A DNA stretch of 64,000 nt. It comes from Lantana camara. Lineage: Eukaryota > Streptophyta > Magnoliopsida > Lamiales > Verbenaceae. The position numbers were made by a program, and so were the translations under genes. The notes beneath the pieces were generated by a model. It was not told where the DNA came from, did not search any database, and saw nothing but the letters and a program-made list of their open reading frames with translations. Positions 12,415-25,128 of this stretch are shown here, piece after piece; positions within the stretch are counted from its first letter, which is position 1, and every line of letters starts with the position of its first letter. Location: the NCBI GenBank assembly GCA_037501455.1, contig CM074863.1:55905501-55969500 (forward strand), written 5' to 3'.

Positions 12415-15400
12415 TGTGACGCCCCGTTTCTCGATCAAGGTAAGCTTGTTACGAGAGTGAACGATTTACTTTTCTTTGCATGAATTATGTGAATAATATG
12501 CCTTAATTGACCGTTATGCTTGAACTTATGTGGAATATATGATTTATATGAAATACTTGACTAATTGATGTGTTAATTATGTGCTCGTATTGTTCTTATT
12601 GAGCTTTGATAGCATGCTTTATGCTTAAACAAAATAATGTGCTTATTTGGACATTGAAGCATAATTTAGGGACTAAAGGTAAATTTATTTTTCCAAGCCT
12701 GAAACTGGATAGAACTTAATGAAATTGAGTAGATAATTCGATTACGAGTTTGTGGGTTTTTGAATCGCTCGATTTAGAGTTCGGACGAAGAAGTTATGGC
12801 CATTCTACGAAAAGTCAACCTTTTTATAAGACTTATGACCCAATTTCGAAATTACCCAATTTGAGACTCAATTCCTCTTATAATCTGACCCGTATGACCT
12901 GCTCCATGACCCAAATAGTTGACCCAAATAACCAATTCAGATTTTTAAACACTAAAACTCATTTGACGTTATTTCATAAGAGATTCAAGCAAACTCTCTC
13001 AATACTATTCATCTTCTCTCAAGAACACCCAAAAACCTTCAAGCCATTTTCAAGAGACAAGAGAGGAGATTGAAGCTAGAGATTCAAGACTCAAGACCAT
13101 GCTATTCTCTTCGATTCTTAGCTCCTAAGGTAAGGTTTTGTGTAAATGCTTGGGTTATGCTTTGAGCTTGAAGTTCTTAGTAGAAGCATGAACTAGGGTT
13201 GAATTTTATGAGTTTAAATGAGATTTGGCCGATGTAGTGAATTTTGAGGGTTTGATGAATTTTATGGTTTCTAGCTTGATCTCTTGTGAATTCTTTGGAC
13301 ATGAAGCATGTATTTTATTCCTAAGACATCATTTATGATATAAATGAACTAACTTTGAGTGGTAATTGAAGAATCATAACTTTGCCATTTTGAATTTGGA
13401 GGATTTGCATGAATTTAATCTCTTCTCATCTCTAGCATGTTTTGACGCAAGTTTGGACCATTTAATGGCTTGAAATGCATGAGTTTTGTTACCCTAACTT
13501 ACCTTAATGTGTTAGCTTGGATTAGGATGGGTTTACTTGAGTTTTGGAGTGAGTTTTGGGGTTGTTTCCGCTGTTTGGATGCTGCTGCGACCCAATTCAG
13601 TGTAATTTTGGTAGCGGCCGTGACCTGTTTTTAGCCCAGTTTCGAGATTTTGGCTGCTGAACTTGTTGGTGTGAGTATGGTCGCGGGCGCGACCTGAATT
13701 GGCTTGATTTAGGTCACGGCCGTGACCCGTTTTTGGGCATGTTTCGACTTGTTGATGCATGTTTTGTTCGTTAAGTGTTTTTCTTTCGCCTCGTTTGTGT
13801 TTTACGTGTTCCTTTTTGCTTCTTATCACCTTGCATGCATGGATAACATGTAATACTATATGTTAGGATATATATTATGAATTTATGGCTCGTTTTGCTT
13901 GCTCGTTTCCAAGTTATGGTCTCATATGCTCTACATGCTACCTTATGTACGTACTTGAATCAATGCTTCGTTTATGCACCTCGTAGGACCTCTTCTTGCT
14001 ACTTTTATGATAATTATGCATTGATAACATGTTGTAATATGTGTTAACTTGTGTGACATGAATTTGTGATTGAAATTGGATGCTCTTTATGATTTGTGCT
14101 CTTATATGCTCTTATGTGACTTAAGTGTTTTCCAATATGCATGAATGAATTTGTATTTCGTTTATTTATTTAATATGCTAATGTATTTCTTCTTGCATGA
14201 CTTGAATGATATGTTAACGTGTTAAGTTATGTGTTATCTTCAATGTATTGCATTTATGGATCCATTTAATATGAAATATGTGAAATATGAACGCATATGC
14301 TTAAGTGTTGCATTTCTTATGCATTTTTCGCATCATATGCATTCACCGAGAATCTATTCGGTACATTTGAGTCTAAGAACTTCCTTTGTTGTTTCCTTTG
14401 TTTAGAGTTTGGTCCCATGAGTAAGAAGGAGGTTCCATAGGTGTCTGTTTTGTATATCCTTTTGCTCCACTACGTGGAAAGGTGAGGTTTTCTTCCTTTT
14501 AGATAATATGACCTACAATCCTATGTGTTTTGAAGCCCTCATGCGAATTATGTATACCATATGATAGATATGTGTATGATATGTACTTTAAGGGCTCGTC
14601 CCATTTTGTATAAGACTTTGAAAAGGCTTTTATAGGTATACAAGCTCTATTTTGCCCTTCTTTTCGAAAAGCTTTGAATATGTGTGAGTGTGTAGCGAGC
14701 TTTAAACTTTGAAAGAGAAGTTTATAAAAATTATGATTTTTGAATTATGATTGGCCCCGGAGAGTGGTATGGCATCTCGGGTCGACCGTGGGGTCGCCGA
14801 GCTCCCCTATCAACACTTTTCATTTGAGAGTCTCACCCGACCTTAGGAGGTTGAGGAAGGGCGTTTCTCTTGAGCCGGCGGGAGCCACCGCCGAAGGTTT
14901 CAAGGATGTGATTAAGCCTTATCTCGTATGATTTATGATCGATAGATAGGGCTTGCTACCCTTCTATCACCCGGAGTAGGTTGGATTATGATTTATGTTT
15001 CGATTATATTTATGTCCTTGAATATGAATGGAGTTTGGAAGGAGAACTCTTACTCACCGAGTCAGTGCGATTATGTATAAATCTATGAAGAAGGAATGGA
15101 TTCTAAATTACTTAAAATTTGGTTATTTTGGCCTTGACCCTTAACTTCTTTTAAGTTATATATTTATTATCACGGGAAATGTTTTGGCTTGCAAAAACTA
15201 TCCCCGGTTCATGGATTCTTGTTGAATTTACTAAGTGCTTTGCTCTATATGTATATATGGGTGTGTGTGTCAACCCCCTCACCTGTCTTTAGGACTGACC
15301 CTCATTTTTGTTTCTCTTTTTTCCCCTTTTGTTTAAGTTGCAAGTGCTTTTTGGAGGTTTGAGCTAGGTGGTTGTCTTTGAGTCGTCGGTTAAGGATAGC

Positions 15401-15760
15401 TCGAATCACATGCATTATACTTCATTTATTTCACATATTTTGTTAAAGTTGAAATATGTATAATTCGGTACTTAGACTTTGGCCTGGGTTAAAATATGTA
15501 TACTTGTCTAGTATTTAATTTGTATAAGTAATTGATGGACGTAATATGATGAATTCTAGCATGCTATTGTTTGTATTTAATCGCTTCCGTTATTTCATGT
15601 TTGATGCACGCTCTGATTTGAGGGTCTAGACCGCCTAGCTAGGTTGGAATTGTGCTTGTCACCTATTCGCCATAGCTTGATACGTGTGCGCAGTTTCATT
15701 TTGTTACACATGTCGGGCCTTGGTGCGGGGGATGTGGTGCCCTTTGCTCGGGGTGCTACA
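12415..15760 (+). mobile_element. Full-length gypsy LTR with mismatched flanks (3,346 bp)
   Basis: It runs from TGTGACGCCC to GGGTGCTACA. The five bases before it (CACCT) and after it (TATAT) differ. The left neighbour is a reverse LTR piece and the right neighbour is element C's 5' LTR from its base 175 onward. Internally it has a donor-like AAGGTAAGG (about 13126-13134), a palindrome array (13577-13727), the CACCGAGAATC motif (14344-14374), an exon-like block (14406-14481) and a weak CTGTC-TTTAG-GACTG hairpin near 15283-15297. Mismatched flanks suggest recombination between two separate insertions of this family. Non-coding. Confidence 0.85.
13577..13727 (+). repeat. Palindrome array in the LTR at 12415-15760
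   Basis: Units are GGTAGCGGCCGTGACC (13610-13625), GGTCGCGGGCGCGACC (13679-13694) and the perfect GGTCACGGCCGTGACC (13712-13727). A decayed unit at 13577-13592 keeps the right arm TGCGACC. Start spacings are 33, 69 and 33 bp. Confidence 0.75.
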
Positions 15761-16190
15761 TATATGAATATGAATACGTGTCGTTTGCATTCGAATTGAA
15801 TTCTGATTTTTGTGAAACCTTGGTATACTTGAGCTATATGAGTTGTGATCATGTCTTAATGCTCGTTATTTGATTTCGGACTTGTTTGAGTTGGTTTTGG
15901 ATTTATTTTGAGTTTTCGAACCAAATCGGGGCTAAAGAGCATTTAGCACACCTTTGGTTCCGGTTGTTGTATCGTGAGCTCGGGAACTCGAAATCGAGTT
16001 CCAACATGTCCATTAGACTCGTGTCGACAACTCGGATCCGATGGAACAAACCTTATATTTTTCTAAGACCATTTGAACTCCCGAATTTCAACCGAAACGA
16101 GCACCTCCCGCCTAAAACGACAATTCTTGACTATTTTTAAGCTTCGGACCTATATGAACAAGCCTAAACCCTACCTCATGACCTAAACCC

Positions 16191-16246
16191 CACTTGCCAC
16201 TTGCCACTTGCCACTTGCCACTTGCCACTTGCCACTTGCCACTTGC
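16191..16246 (+). repeat. CACTTGC tandem repeat, eight copies
   Basis: A 7-bp unit repeated eight times just upstream of a CTCTCTCTC run. The sister LTR has a single copy at the matching place (about 25767-25773), so the array expanded, or the other contracted, after insertion. Confidence 0.9.
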
Positions 16247-16860
16247 CTCTCTCTCTCCCTACTCAGCACCACCGAACCACCCCCCTCTCTCACACCAAAA
16301 TTTCAGCAAAAAAGGGGAGAAGAAAGAAGAAGAGAGGAAGAAGAATAGAACTATTCAAACCTTGGAGAAATTGAGCTCATCTCCCTACTAATTCTCATTA
16401 TTTCTTGAAGGTAAGACTATTATTGTTATGAGCTTCTCCTTGAGGTCATTTTATGCTAGCTTTGCATGATTTCACCAAGTTTTGAGTTAGGATTGATGAA
16501 GATGATGAATAGTAGAGTTCTTGACCTTTTTGATGATTCAACTTAGATTCTTTGGTTTTTCTTCTAGTTCTTGAGCATTGAATGATCCTAAGGCATGTAT
16601 TTATGTTGCTATGGACTTATATTACTTGGTTGTTGAGGATTTAATGACTTACCATTAATAAAGTTTGAAGGAATGGATTTGATGATGAATTCTTGATGCT
16701 TCCCTTGAACTTTTGATGTCTTAATGTGATATAGCTTGTATGTATGAACTTATGGTCTGAATTGGTATGCTTTTGGGTTGAGTTTCATGTTGGTAACATG
16801 CATTTTGGCTTCCCTCTCGAGCATGTTTTGTTTTTACGTTATTTTTTCTTTGGGAACTCA

Positions 16861-16979
16861 ATCCACGGCCGTAGATTTCCTTTTGAAAACCAATCCACGG
16901 GCATGGATTTAGGGACAGATTTTGGGAAATTTCTGGACTGATATCCACGGCCGTGGATCTCAAATCCACGGCCATGGAT
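16861..16979 (+). repeat. Palindrome array, element C 5' LTR
   Basis: Units are ATCCACGGCCGTAGAT (16861-16876), ATCCACGGGCATGGAT (16893-16908), the perfect ATCCACGGCCGTGGAT (16943-16958) and ATCCACGGCCATGGAT (16964-16979). Start spacings are 32, 50 and 21 bp. Confidence 0.8.
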
Positions 16980-18517
16980 TTTGTCAGCATTTTCTCGTTG
17001 TTCGGTTTCCGTTTTCTAGTGTCTCTTTGCTTGTTTAATCTTTCCCTAACCCCTTTTTATGATTCCTAAGCTTTGTTAACATGCAATTGTACGTGTTATG
17101 ATTGTTATACGAAAATTATGACTTGATTTGATATGAAGTGTGAAAGTTACTAACGTTTGAACGTGATATCTTCATGTATTGAATGGATTGCTTGATTATG
17201 TGACTTCATGATATCATTTTACTTCTTATGAATCTCATATCATGTTCATAACATTGATGTGCATCGTATGTGGTCATTTTGAGTCTCACTTCACCTTCTT
17301 TTGGACAGATACGGGTTTGGTCGGATATGAGGGTAATCCTTGAGGCTCCCGCTTTTCTTTTTGTGCCTTTCAAGGTGGGTTTCTCTTCTAGTAGAATATG
17401 ATGACCCTATATATATCCCTTATGTTAAATGATTTAATCCAAAATAGTATAATTATATATAGAGTCTTTTCTTAAGTAAATGATTGCAAACGTAAGCCTT
17501 TCTTTTATGAATCCTACCTATGATTCTGGGGCGAGAACATGTTTATGAATGCACGGGCCCAGGGACTTAGTATATGTGGCTATCCGGGGAGGCAAGGGCC
17601 GACAGTGATCCCATGTACTAGTCCCAACTAACTACGGTGATACCGGACCTCGCTAGGAGATTAGCGGGGAATGGGAGTTGAGTGCCCTTGGGGGATTCAT
17701 GTACCCCTATTGGCCTGTGTATGGACCGGTGGCCAGGTCTTGCAAGCCCGTCCACCACCCGGAGGGAAAAGGTGTATATATGATTACGATCATGTATGAG
17801 CACGAAAGAATTATGTGTGTGACTACGAAAATTAATGATATGTTTACATAAGGTGTTGGTTGGAGATAATGCACGCCCACTCGCCAGGGCCATAACCTTA
17901 TGATTGATTATGAATAAACTTGATAGTCGTAATCCCGTTGATGTCTTCTTTGTTTTACCCATTTGGGAAATTCTTATCAAACTTCACACGGGATTAGGGC
18001 TTGCATGAACATGTTTAAATTCCACGATATTATAGTATATGCCCTGTTTTATACCCACCAGTCTCTTTTAGACTGAACCCGGTTTGTCTTCAGTTCTTTT
18101 GTGCAGGTGTTAGGAGGAGATAGGTGGGAATTCGAGTCGTGTGCTTGAGTCTTGTATTCGTGTCTAGCTCTTTTCTTTTGGGGTTGCATACACTCTCTTT
18201 AATTGTATTATGATGATAGTTTTGGGCGTATTATGTTATGTTTAGGCCGGGATGGCCGTGGATACTCGATTATTGTATATATTTTTTCGATATTTGTAGC
18301 TTGAAGGTTTTGTTATGATGAATTGCTTCCGCTCTTTATTTTGTTGCTCTGATTTATTTATTCCTGCATTTGTATGGTTTAAGGGTTAGTTCCCGCCTAG
18401 CCTAGCGTGTGTGTTGTGTCCCCATTCGCCGGGATTTGACACGTGTATGGACTTCCATTTCATATACGGGTCGGGTGTCGGTGCGGGGGATGTGGTGCCT
18501 TACGGTCGAGTGCTACA

Positions 18518-18675
18518 TCTTTAAGTATCGAGCTTCGGGTTGCAAAACCTTAGCTCTCGTGTTGTGGAGTCAGTCTTATGTGTTTATGTGTCTTCATTCT
18601 TGATTTTTGCTTGAATTAATTGCACTCTCATGCATGGACTAAAAACAGCATGCATTTCAGTGCTTCTCTGATAGG
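18518..18675 (+). other. Element C degenerate primer-binding site and gag leader
   Basis: TCTTTAAGTATCGAGCTTCG follows the LTR end where the related element D has TCCTTAAG and then TGGTATCAGAGC. Bases of the tRNA-Met complement are lost or changed, so priming would be impaired. The rest is an AT-rich leader to the gag start at 18676. Confidence 0.75.
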
Positions 18676-19838
18676 ATGCCTCCACGAAAAGACAGACATA
18701 GGTCCTCGGATCGACGCCGTCACAGTAATCGATCTCCATCACCACAACAACAAGAGCCACAATAACCACAACCGCCTCCAATGAATATGGAGAACTTTAT
18801 GGAAGCGGTCTATAATTTTGTTGAGCAGCGTAGGGCTCAAGCTCCACCACCACAACCGGTTGAGCAACCGGCTCCTCCACCAAATAATAGGGATCGTCAT
18901 GGGGTGTTTCTAAGCTATAACCCCCCTCCCCCCGGTTTTCTGGTTCTCTTGATGATGTATTTTTGGAGGAATGGTTGACTAGATTGGAAAGGATTTTTGG
19001 AGTTCGGCAATTCACCACCTAGGAGAAAGCCCAATTCGCCATATTTCAACTTGATGGCGAAGCTTATGATTGGTGGGAAAGAACAAGGGAAAAGTTGGAA
19101 GTTGATGGGGAGGAAGTAACTTGGGAGGTCTTCAAGAGAGAGTTTCGGGAGTGTTTTGTGCCCCAAGTGGTAAGGGAACGGAAGGAGCAAGAATTCATGG
19201 AATTGAAGCAGGGCACCCACACGGTGGCCCAATATCTTGCAACTTTTAACAGGCTTGGAAAGGTTGCTCCTCACATCACTCGGGATGAGAAGAGGAAGGC
19301 TAAGAAATTCATTATCGCGGTAAGGCAGGATTTGAGACACGAGCATGCTGGTCACAACTTCGAGTCCTTTGCTGACACGGTACAAAAGGCTTTGGTGCAA
19401 GAGGAGGAGTACAGGAAGAAAGATCCGGTTTTTAGGGCACCAATGGGATAAGGTTCCGGATCGAGTTTGGGAAAGAGGCCCATGATTCAAGCTGCTCCAC
19501 CTTAGGTCCTTTCAAGAAACCCTGCAACATTGGACCGGCCCCACAAACTCCGAAAGCTCTACCACCGGCACCGACACCTACCACCTCATGACGTGATGTA
19601 CCTCCATGTATTCATTGTGGGAGACCGACCTATACTTACAACAATTACCGAAAAAGGTTGGGATTATGCCTCATATGCAAGAAGGGTGACCATATGGCGG
19701 ACGCTTATCCTGACAAGGCTCCAGGTTTTCGAGGAGGAGCTCCAAGGCCATTGATTTAAGCCCGTGCCTATGCCCTTGAGAGCGAGGAGCAAGATGCAGA
19801 GATTGATCCTACCGCCATGGTGGAAGGTACCCTATGCA
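18676..19838 (+). pseudogene. gag: Element C gag, broken
   Basis: Gypsy Gag remnant, the capsid/nucleocapsid precursor. It starts MPPRKDRHRSSDRR, a basic N-terminus matching element D's MPPRRHRDRSP. An in-frame TAA lies near 18764, a frame change near 18935 and a stop near 19022. The capsid core is open at 19095-19451 (EVTWEVFKREF, ELKQGTHTVAQYLATFNRL). Further stops follow in the linker. The two-part zinc-knuckle region near 19600-19720 has lost the last cysteine of each knuckle to tyrosine. It is cut at 19838 by a copia solo LTR; the protease continues at 21783. A long minus-strand frame over it is a shadow. Confidence 0.85.
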
Positions 19839-20998
19839 TGTTAGGAATAGTGCCCTAGAAAGCCGATTGTATATCTGCTTTGTGCTTTTCCTTATTGTAA
19901 TCACAGACAATCTTTGAATAAAATAACGTATTGAGGCAACACTTCTTTATATGCTCTTGTTTGGTATGCGTTTACTTTAGTTGTGCATGTATGAGAACTC
20001 CCCTAATCCTGATGACTTTAGGACTCTACCATTTAGGTGAAATGGTTCATAAAACAAGACCTATATCACATAAGTCATGATTAGTAAAATGCTCCAAGCC
20101 GATGAGTCCTACAGACAGTGGGAGTGTCAACCTGACTCCTCTAAGGCTTGCTTGTGGGATCACGCCCTTAAGAAGGACCACCTTGTTTCATGGAGGTGCA
20201 AAGTGTATAGTTGATACGTGCGTGATACATGAGGGTGCTTACCTTAATAAGTAAGTTCACTGCGGTGCCCCGTGTGAGAAGATTCCTAAATGGGAAAGGA
20301 AGTTTCTAGTTCAGGAAATGGAAACTTCCAGATTATGAAATATCTCACTAGTCATTGATGTGATTAATTGATCCTTAGACTTGAGGTTCCTTGTCACTTT
20401 ATGAGTTAACTCTGTTGTCTTAGATATAAGCTTTAAAGGGTGTCGCCTTAGACAACTGATTCAAGGCTTATGCTGGGGCTACACAAGTGATTCATGAAAG
20501 TGAATGAGAATCAAGAAAGGACCTACACTTGCATTTGCAAGGTGATCTCTTATTGTGTAAGTCATTCATATGCCATATGGAGTCCTTGGCCAAGGCAGTA
20601 GATCAAGACATCAAGAAAAGGGTTTCTTGGATTGAGATCAAATGGATATGAAATGCACTTAGCTTTAAGACCGGATTATTAGGGTTCTGATTATTCCCTT
20701 ACCCTAGATCTTGGTTGAGAGATAATAAGTAGGAGGATTGTATCTCACATGAATCAATGACTTAAAGGTTCTGTCGAATCTGAACATTCCAATTCGGGTA
20801 AGGGTTAAACACCTGTTGCTAGACTATGGTCGTTTAATCTGTGGACTGATTAATTAATTAGTGAATTAATTAATTAGGGTTACTGCTAATTGAATTGAGA
20901 ACCTAGAGGGTCACACACAACAACTTGGTTACATGAGTTGAGGCTTTAAAATGATTAAACGAGTTAATCGGGCCGAGAGGGTTCCACACATGTGAAAC

Positions 20999-21053
20999 CA
21001 CACGTGTGGGTCACGTGAATGACACGTGTCATTATGACACGTGTCTCACGTGA
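20999..21053 (+). promoter_or_regulatory. Cluster of ACGTG cores in the copia solo LTR U3
   Basis: Five ACGTG-containing sites, including two GACACGTGTC palindromes and two TCACGTGA, lie about 340-390 bp upstream of the TATA box. This core is bound by plant bZIP and bHLH factors (G-box/ABRE type); responsiveness here is inferred only. Confidence 0.5.
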
Positions 21054-21388
21054 ATATATATATATATATTGCATATATATTAAATAATTAATTTGTTAAT
21101 TATTTAATAGACTTTGGTTTAATTTTGAATTAAAAAGAAAGTCTAATTTTGGAGAAAAATAATCTAGTTAATTAATTGTGAATTAATTAATTAGATAAAA
21201 TAAGTTATTTATTTTAAATAAATAAAGTATAAAATTATCCAAAAATAGTTTGGATATTTAGCTCTCTTGAAAGTTGATTTGAATTTGAATTCAAAGTCAA
21301 AGTCAAAATTCCTTGATGATCAAGTAATAGGAGAGAGGGACCAAAATCCTTAGCCCATAAGGACTAGGGATTATCGGCCACTCCCTCT

Positions 21389-21397
21389 TATAAATAG
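21389..21397 (+). promoter_or_regulatory. TATA box of the copia solo LTR
   Basis: TATAAATAG before GGGAGCTCGAGCTCCCC, at the same place as TATATATAG in the full element's LTRs. Confidence 0.6.
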
Positions 21398-21782
21398 GGG
21401 AGCTCGAGCTCCCCTTAGAGCTAATCGAGAATTCTTTTGGTTCATGTGTTGAACACCATCCTTTCTCTAAGAAAAACAAAACCCTAGGTTAAGCCTAAAC
21501 ACTAACTAGAGAACTAGCATCCTTACTAGTTAGATTGTAGTCAAGTTGGTGGACTATCTCTAGAGAGCTTCAAGTTAGAAGTTTGAAGATTCGAGCTTTA
21601 CCAAGGAGAGGGGATCAACCCGCGAGAAGAGCGTTCTTGGGTGGCTTGAAACGCTTCAAGAAAGACAATTAAGAAAGTAAGTTTCTAATCCCTACGAATT
21701 TGGTTACACGATTGCGAGTCCTAGATCCTTTTGTTGGAAAATTTTTAAATTTTCGCTGCTTTCTGATTCGTGTTTTCCAACA

Positions 21783-23463
21783 ATGCATTCATGACATGAG
21801 CATTCATGCATTCTTTGATCCGGGAGCCACGCATTCCTTTATTTCCTGTGAACTTGCTACTTCTATGTGCTTGCCTGTTATCTGTTTATCTTCTTATTAT
21901 TTGGTGAGTTCTCCTCTTGGTGGAAGCCTTCAGACAGATCAGATTATTCGGGGTTGTTCCTGACATTGGAAGGAAAAGATTACCCGGTTGATTTGATCGT
22001 TATGCCCATGAAGAAGTATGGGGTTATATTGGGTATGGATTGGTTATTTCGGCATCGGGCTAAGGTTGATTGTTTTGCAAAGAAGGTTATTTTAGGTGAA
22101 GAGTTGGTGGTTGGTAGTGGTTCAAAATCGGTACCTTTCTTGTCTTCCATGGAAGCCCATAAGTTAATGAGAGAAGGAGTTACGGGATTCATTGCCTACC
22201 TTCTTAATAAGCCGAAAGATCAAGCTAAGTTCGAGGATACATCTACTGTAAAGGATTTCCCTGATGTATTTTCGGAGAGTTTGGGTTCTCTACCATTGGA
22301 TCGAGAGATCGAGTTGTTATAGACCTATATCCGGGAGTAAAACCGTATTCTAAGACCCCTTACCGAATGGCACCGGCTGAATTGAAGGAATTAAAGACTC
22401 AACTTTAAGAATTGCTTAAGATTGGATATATTCGGCCAAGTTCTTTACCTTGGGGTGCACCGGTTCTCTTTGTCAAGAAGAAAGATAGAACTCTAAGAAT
22501 GTGCATAGATTACCGAGAACTGAATAGGATGACCGTGAAGAATATAAGTATCCTTTACCCCACATTGAGGATTTGTTCGATATGTTACAAGGTTCAGGGG
22601 TACACTCCAAGATGGACTTGAGACAAGGATACTATCAGTTAAAAATCCGGGAAGAGGATATTCCAAAGATAGGATTCAACACCTAGTACAGGCATTACAA
22701 GTTTGTAGTGATGCCATTTGGATTAACTAATGCCCCAGCAGTATTCATGGACATGATGCATCAGATTTTCCGGCCCTATCTCGACAAGTTCGTGGTTATC
22801 TTCATAGATGACAAACTCGTGTATTCCAGGACTCCGGAGGATCATGCTCGACATCTCAGAGTGGTGTTAGATACCTTAAGAGAGCATCGGTTGTATGCTA
22901 AGTTTAGCAAATGTGAGTTTTGGATCGATCGAGTAACTTTCTTAGGCCACATCGTCTCAAGAAGAGATCTGGAAGTAGATCCTTCCAAAATAGAGAAGGT
23001 CTTGCAGTGGCAAAGTCCGAAGAATGCCTCAGAAGTAAGAAGTTTCTTGGGTCTGGCTGGTTATTATCAGAGATTCGTACAGGGCTTTTCGAAGATAGCT
23101 GCCCGATTGACTAAAAAGGAGGCTAAGTATGAGTGGGATGAGGCATGTGAGGCTAGTTTCCAGCTCTTGAAAGAGAAGTTAACAACTACACCGGTATTAG
23201 TACTTCCCAAAGGAATAAAAGGGTATACAGTTTACACTGACGCCTCAAAGGAAGGCTTGGGGTGTGTGTTGATGCAGCATGGAAAGGTGATTGCTTATAC
23301 CTCAAGAAAGTTGAAGGAGCATGAACAGAACTACCCCACTCATGATCTCGAACTAGCAGCGGTGATCTTCGCTTTGGGAAAGTGGAGACACTATCTCTAA
23401 GGGATTTCTTTCGAGATCTTTTCCGACCACAAAAGTCTCCAGTACTTATTCTCTCAGAAGGAG
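21783..23463 (+). pseudogene. pol: Element C protease, reverse transcriptase and RNase H, broken
   Basis: The aspartic protease active site reads FDPGATHSFIS (from about 21814). A stop at 22320-22322 and a frame change separate the protease linker from RT. RT keeps [11 protein letters not shown] and [11 protein letters not shown] (22412-22621), is frameshifted through its catalytic palm start, and reopens at 22708 with MPFGLTNAP and FIDDKLVYS. In the latter the usual hydrophobic residue after the two aspartates is lysine. RNase H follows with [10 protein letters not shown] and [13 protein letters not shown], and ends with a stop at 23398-23400. The frame through the 23401-23463 connection is readable without a start. 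Several independent lesions rule out activity. Confidence 0.9.
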
Positions 23464-25030
23464 TTGAATAAGAGACAAAGGCGTTGGATGGAAATTCTTG
23501 AGGATTTTGAGTGTGTGATCCCTTACCATCCCGGCAAAGCCAACGTGGTCACAGATGCGCTCAGTAGGAAGGCTAATGTGTCCAGTGTGAAGGTGGAAAT
23601 TGGAGACGAGGATGAATCATTCAAGTTAAGGGCGAGTGTTCGGAATATAACGGTTCAACCAGATTTGCAACAGAGGCTATTTGAGGCTCAGAGGATTGAT
23701 CCCGAGCTTCAGAAATTACCAGAGAAAGCTCGAGCTGATCCAGAATGTCCGTTTGGGTTTGATGATATGGGACTTCTAAGGTTTAAGAACAGAATTGTTG
23801 TGCCTGGAGAGTTAAAACGGATTATTCTTGAAGAAGTCCATCGGTCAGGGTATTCGATACATCCCGGAGGGAATAAGATGTACAAGGATATGAAGCAATT
23901 CTATTGGTGGAATGGTTTGAAACGGGATGTGATCAACTTTGTTAAGCACTGCAAGACTTGCCAAGTGGTGAAGGCGGAACATCAAAAGCCATCCGGGCTA
24001 CTTCAACCGTTACCGATCCCAGAATGGAAGTGGCAACAGATTGCCATGGATTTCATTTCGGGTTTGCCAAGAGTAAAGGGTGGACTTGATGGGATTTGGT
24101 TTATAGTGGACCGTTTGACGAAATCTGCTCATTTTCTCCCCATCCGAATGTCTGCCAAGGTAAGTAAGCTAGCCAAGAAATACAATGATGAGATTGTTAG
24201 ACTGCATGAAGTACCGGTTAGCATCGTGTCGGATCGAGACCCAAGGTTCACTTCGCGGTTTTGGCAAGAACTACAGAAGTGTTTGGGAACAAGGCTTCAA
24301 TTCAGCATAGATTTCCATCCTCAGACGGACAGGCAATCCGAAAGGTTGATTAAGTATTTGGAGGATACGTTGAGAGCGTGTGCATTGGATTTTCAGAGCT
24401 CGTGGAATGAGCAACTGCCATTAATCGAGTTTGCTTACAACAATAGCTATCAAGCCTCGATAGAGATAGCACTTTATAAAGCTCTCTATGGACGAAAGTG
24501 TAGGTCTTCGTTGTTCTTTGATTGGGAGGAGTGGAATTGGACCAAGCAAGAGGGCGTGAGAAGATAGGAGAAGAAGGAAAAACCCTCTAAAGCCATTCAG
24601 GATGCAATAGATAAGGTTCAATTAATTAGACAAAGGATGAAAGCAGCTCAAGATAGGCAGTAAAGTTATGTTGATCACCGGAGGAAAAACCTTGGGTTCG
24701 AGGTTGGAGATAGTCTTTTTCAAGGCTTCACCACGCAAAGGGTTTTCAAGGATCGGTAAAGGAGGAAAGTTAAATCCTCGATATTTGGGTCCGTTTGAAA
24801 TTTTGGAAAAGATTGGGGATACAGCCTACCGTTTGGATTTACCTCCTAACTTGACCAGAATTCACAATGTGTTCCACGTTTCACAACTCCGGAAGTACTA
24901 CCGAGATGAATCCGAGGTCCTACCGATTGAAGAAGTAGAAACTACAACCGAATCTCACCTTCGTTCAGAAGTCGATTAAGATTTTGGACCGGAAGTTTCA
25001 AGAACTCAGAAATCGGCATATCCCACTTGT
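23464..25030 (+). pseudogene. pol: Element C integrase and chromodomain remnant
   Basis: The open segment 23464-24567 (367 codons) covers the end of RNase H ([14 protein letters not shown]), the integrase zinc-binding region ending [10 protein letters not shown], and the catalytic core. The core's second aspartate lies in SDRDPRF and the glutamate in RQSERL, 35 residues apart, as in DD35E integrases. A TAG at 24565-24567 cuts the linker. The C-terminal domain reopens at 24668-24979 with SPRKGFSRIGKGGK and [12 protein letters not shown]. The chromodomain is then out of frame. In element D the matching region is open, so these are copy-specific lesions. Confidence 0.9.
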
Positions 25031-25128
25031 CAAGGTTCTTTGGAGAAATGATAAGACAAAATAGGTTACATGGGAGACGGATGAGAAGATGAAGAGGTTC
25101 CACCCCGAATTGTTTCCGGGCGAGCAGT

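Larger units (their letters stand above)
15761..18517 (+). mobile_element. Element C 5' LTR, 5'-truncated
   Basis: It aligns with the 3' LTR from base 25337 onward, so 174 bp are missing. It ends GAGTGCTACA before a damaged primer site. Contents: a CACTTGC tandem repeat, CT-rich leader ending TTGAAGGTAAG (about 16413), a palindrome array, the motif at 17257-17286, an exon-like block (17309-17374) between TTGGACAG and GTGGGT, the hairpin CAGTCT-CTTTT-AGACTG (18059-18075) and TGTGCAG (18100-18106). Non-coding. Confidence 0.9.
19839..21782 (+). mobile_element. Solo copia LTR (1,944 bp)
   Basis: It runs from TGTTAGGAAT to TTTTCCAACA and is flanked by ATGCA (19834-19838 and 21783-21787). It is nearly the same as both 1,946-bp LTRs of the full copia element at 50607-60679. 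No internal region remains. It includes an ACGTG-rich block (20999-21053), an AT run and a TATA box (21389-21397). The open frame starting at 21700 straddles its right border and is not a gene. Confidence 0.95.

Noticed and set aside
12415..15760. Insertion with ordinary target duplication
   Set aside because: Flanking 5-mers differ (CACCT and TATAT) and the outer sequences are unrelated, so simple insertion followed by solo-LTR formation does not fit.
18915..19490. 191-codon minus-strand open frame
   Set aside because: It lies antisense to the recognisable gag of element C and has no domain of its own.
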